From the NCBI RefSeq assembly GCF_000425365.1, contig NZ_AUDH01000005.1, positions 62,001 to 126,000 of the forward strand: a stretch of DNA of 64,000 bases, written 5' to 3'. Every line of letters starts with the position of its first letter. Position 1 is the stretch's first letter. This stretch comes from Rubritepida flocculans DSM 14296. Lineage in GTDB: Bacteria; Pseudomonadota; Alphaproteobacteria; Acetobacterales; Acetobacteraceae. The notes under the pieces were generated by a model. It saw only the letters and a list, made by a program, of their open reading frames with translations, ran no database searches and was not told where the DNA came from. Positions 62,737 to 64,000 of the stretch are shown here, one piece after another. A program made the translations under genes and the position numbers.

Positions 62737-62837
62737 TTTATCCCCGGGTTATCCCCAGACGCAGATTTTTCCATAATATTGATTATGCGACTTTCAACCC
62801 TGTGGACAGCCCGCCGCCCCCGCGCCACACCCCGCCC
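62737..62837. promoter_or_regulatory. AT-rich spacer with DnaA-box-like sites before mazG
   Basis: Two TTATCCCC motifs (62738-62745 and 62749-62756) stand three bases apart. TGTGGACA (62801-62808) is the complement of a TGTCCACA box. Each differs by one base from the TTATCCACA consensus. Between them lies ATTTTTCCATAATATTGATT (62765-62784), the most AT-rich run seen in the window. It should at least contain the mazG promoter; regulation by DnaA is a possibility only. Confidence 0.4.
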
Positions 62838-63644
62838 ATGACCGAAGCGCCCCCCGACCCCGCCGCCGCCACCCTCGCCCTGCTCGCCGTCATGGCCCGG
62901 CTGCGCGACCCCGCGGCCGGCTGCCCCTGGGACGTGGCGCAGGATTTCGCCACCATCGCGCCCTACACGGTCGAGGAAGCCCATGAGGTGGCCGACGCCA
63001 TCCGTCGCGGCCCCGACCCCGCGGAGCTGCGCGAGGAGCTGGGCGATCTTCTGCTCCAGGTCGCCTACCACGCCCGCATGGCCGAGGAGCGCGGCTGGTT
63101 CGGCTTCGCCGAGGTGGCCCAGGCCATCGCGGCCAAGATGATCCGCCGCCACCCCCATGTCTTCGGCGCGGCCGAGATCGCCTCGGCCGAGGCGCAGAGC
63201 GAGGCCTGGGAGGCCATGAAGGCCGCCGAGCGCGCCGCCCGGGCCGAGACGGGCGCGCTGGCCGGGGTGGCGGCGCATCTGCCCGCCCTCACCCGCGCCG
63301 TGAAGCTCACGAAGCGCGCCGCGCGCGTCGGCTTCGACTGGCCCGACGCCGCGGCCGTGCTCGACAAGCTCACCGAGGAGGCCGAGGAGCTGCGGCGCGA
63401 GCTGCCCGGCGCGGACCGCGCCCGCCTGGCCGATGAGCTTGGGGATCTGCTCTTCGTGGTCGCCAACCTGGCCCGCAAGCTCGACCTCGACCCCGAGGCC
63501 GCGCTCGCCGGCGCGAACGCGAAGTTCGAACGCCGCTTCCGCGCGGTGGAAACCGCCCTGGCCGCCCAGGGCAAGGCCCCGCAGGACGCGACGCTGGAGG
63601 AGATGGAGGCCGCCTGGCAGGCGGCCAAGGCGCAGGGGCTGTAG
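62838..63644 (+). CDS. mazG: nucleoside triphosphate pyrophosphohydrolase MazG
   Basis: MazG hydrolyses NTPs to NMP and pyrophosphate, cleaning nucleotide pools. The 268-residue protein has two MazG modules. The first contains DPAAGCPWDVAQDFATIAP, the EExxE metal helix in TVEEAHEVADAI and ELGDLLLQVAYHARM. The second contains GFDWPDAAAVLDKLTEEAEE and DELGDLLFVVANLARKL. An ATG at 62838 starts a monocistronic gene, preceded by an AT-rich spacer. It is convergent with the NUDIX gene. Confidence 0.94.
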   Translation: MTEAPPDPAAATLALLAVMARLRDPAAGCPWDVAQDFATIAPYTVEEAHEVADAIRRGPDPAELREELGDLLLQVAYHARMAEERGWFGFAEVAQAIAAKMIRRHPHVFGAAEIASAEAQSEAWEAMKAAERAARAETGALAGVAAHLPALTRAVKLTKRAARVGFDWPDAAAVLDKLTEEAEELRRELPGADRARLADELGDLLFVVANLARKLDLDPEAALAGANAKFERRFRAVETALAAQGKAPQDATLEEMEAAWQAAKAQGL

Positions 63645-63648
63645 CCCC

Positions 63649-64000
63649 CTACCCCTTCTGGCCGGGCCAGCGCCCGCCCATGGCCGGGCGGTCCTTGGCG
63701 GGAAACAGGCTGCCCCCATAGCCCGCCGCCTCGGGGATGCGCAGCATCACATTGCCCTCGGCATCGGGGATCGGCTCGGGGCAGACCGTCACGATAGGAT
63801 TTCGTTCCGCCTCCGCCATGGCCTCGGCCACGCTGCCGTGGCGGGCGAGCCGCAGCAGGTTCAGCCGGGTGGCGAAGACCAGCGTCCTCAGCCCCGCCTC
63901 GGCCTCCGCCACGGCCTGGGCGGGAGGCAGGAAGATCGCCTCGGTGGCCTCGCGCCCGTCATGCACGGGTTCCTGCCCTTCCGGGGCGCGGGCGAGGAAG
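63649..64000 (-). CDS. NUDIX hydrolase, 5' part outside window
   Basis: The open frame enters from the right edge and stops at 63649, giving the last 116 residues. It includes FLARAPEGQEPVHDGREATE, FLPPAQAVAEAEAG, LVFATRLNLLRLA and the ending GYGGSLFPAKDRPAMGG. The 'E-x-x-E-A-x-F-L-P-P' pattern is that of the region after the catalytic Nudix box in the MutT/NudL-like proteins of alphaproteobacteria. The Nudix box itself is not visible, so the call is moderate. Confidence 0.6.
   Translation of the reverse strand, partial: FLARAPEGQEPVHDGREATEAIFLPPAQAVAEAEAGLRTLVFATRLNLLRLARHGSVAEAMAEAERNPIVTVCPEPIPDAEGNVMLRIPEAAGYGGSLFPAKDRPAMGGRWPGQKG

Noticed and set aside
62737-62837. Chromosomal replication origin at the DnaA-like sites
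   Set aside because: Only three imperfect boxes are present, and no dnaA, hemE, parAB or similar origin neighbours are in the window.

Overview
The window is a very GC-rich chromosomal segment with strong third-position G/C bias, AT-poor spacers and many 4-base start/stop overlaps. Gene content and order fit an alphaproteobacterium. The dusB-ntrB-ntrC-ntrY-ntrX-hfq-hflX string, the fused ispDF gene and decaprenyl/octaprenyl synthase are typical of that class. A complete thiosulfate-oxidising sox locus with such high GC suggests an Acetobacteraceae member close to Roseococcus, Rubritepida or Roseomonas. The family placement is inference.

Layout. 1-4.2 kb: a truncated alpha/beta hydrolase, a frameshifted DMT permease gene and an orphan form II CoxL-type molybdenum hydroxylase subunit. 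4.2-16.7 kb: the sox locus soxXYZABV, with soxW and glcG-like/soxS on the other strand, a membrane spermidine-synthase-like protein, two exported DsrE-like proteins, a flavocytochrome c pair (soxE/soxF type) and soxCD. Together these encode periplasmic oxidation of thiosulfate and sulfide to sulfate, with electrons delivered to c-type cytochromes. 16.7-20.6 kb: trmN6-like methyltransferase, DUF2007, polyprenyl synthase, a FrnE-like DsbA protein and an AI-2E family permease. 20.6-26.2 kb: a complete Dpp/Opp-type peptide ABC importer. 26.2-28.8 kb: a thiolase, a strong small-RNA candidate ending in an intrinsic terminator, and ispDF.

28.9-41.8 kb: dusB, the NtrBC and NtrYX nitrogen-regulatory two-component systems, a HAD phosphatase, hfq, hflX, an inositol-monophosphatase family gene, citrate synthase and MTA phosphorylase. 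41.8-42.9 kb: two convergent serine tRNA genes enclosing a scrap of foreign DNA. This holds a broken SNF2-type helicase, an IS3 OrfA fragment and a copy of a 54-bp palindromic repeat whose other copy lies inside the sox operon. 43-53.3 kb: a surface-glycan locus with an unusual CMP-sialate-synthetase/GT29-sialyltransferase fusion, a lactamase-fold lipoprotein, GT39, GT2 and GT4 glycosyltransferases and two large uncharacterised proteins. 53.4-64 kb: MmgE/PrpD, then a housekeeping run of cell-wall (MltB, RlpA, D-Ala-D-Ala carboxypeptidase) and replication/translation genes (tmk, holB, metG, tatD, PhnP-like hydrolase, mazG), ending in a truncated NUDIX gene.

The two most distinctive items are the cytidylyltransferase-GT29 fusion at 42983-44863 and the three-hairpin small-RNA candidate near 27.5 kb. 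All functional calls rest on motif recognition by eye; no database search was run.
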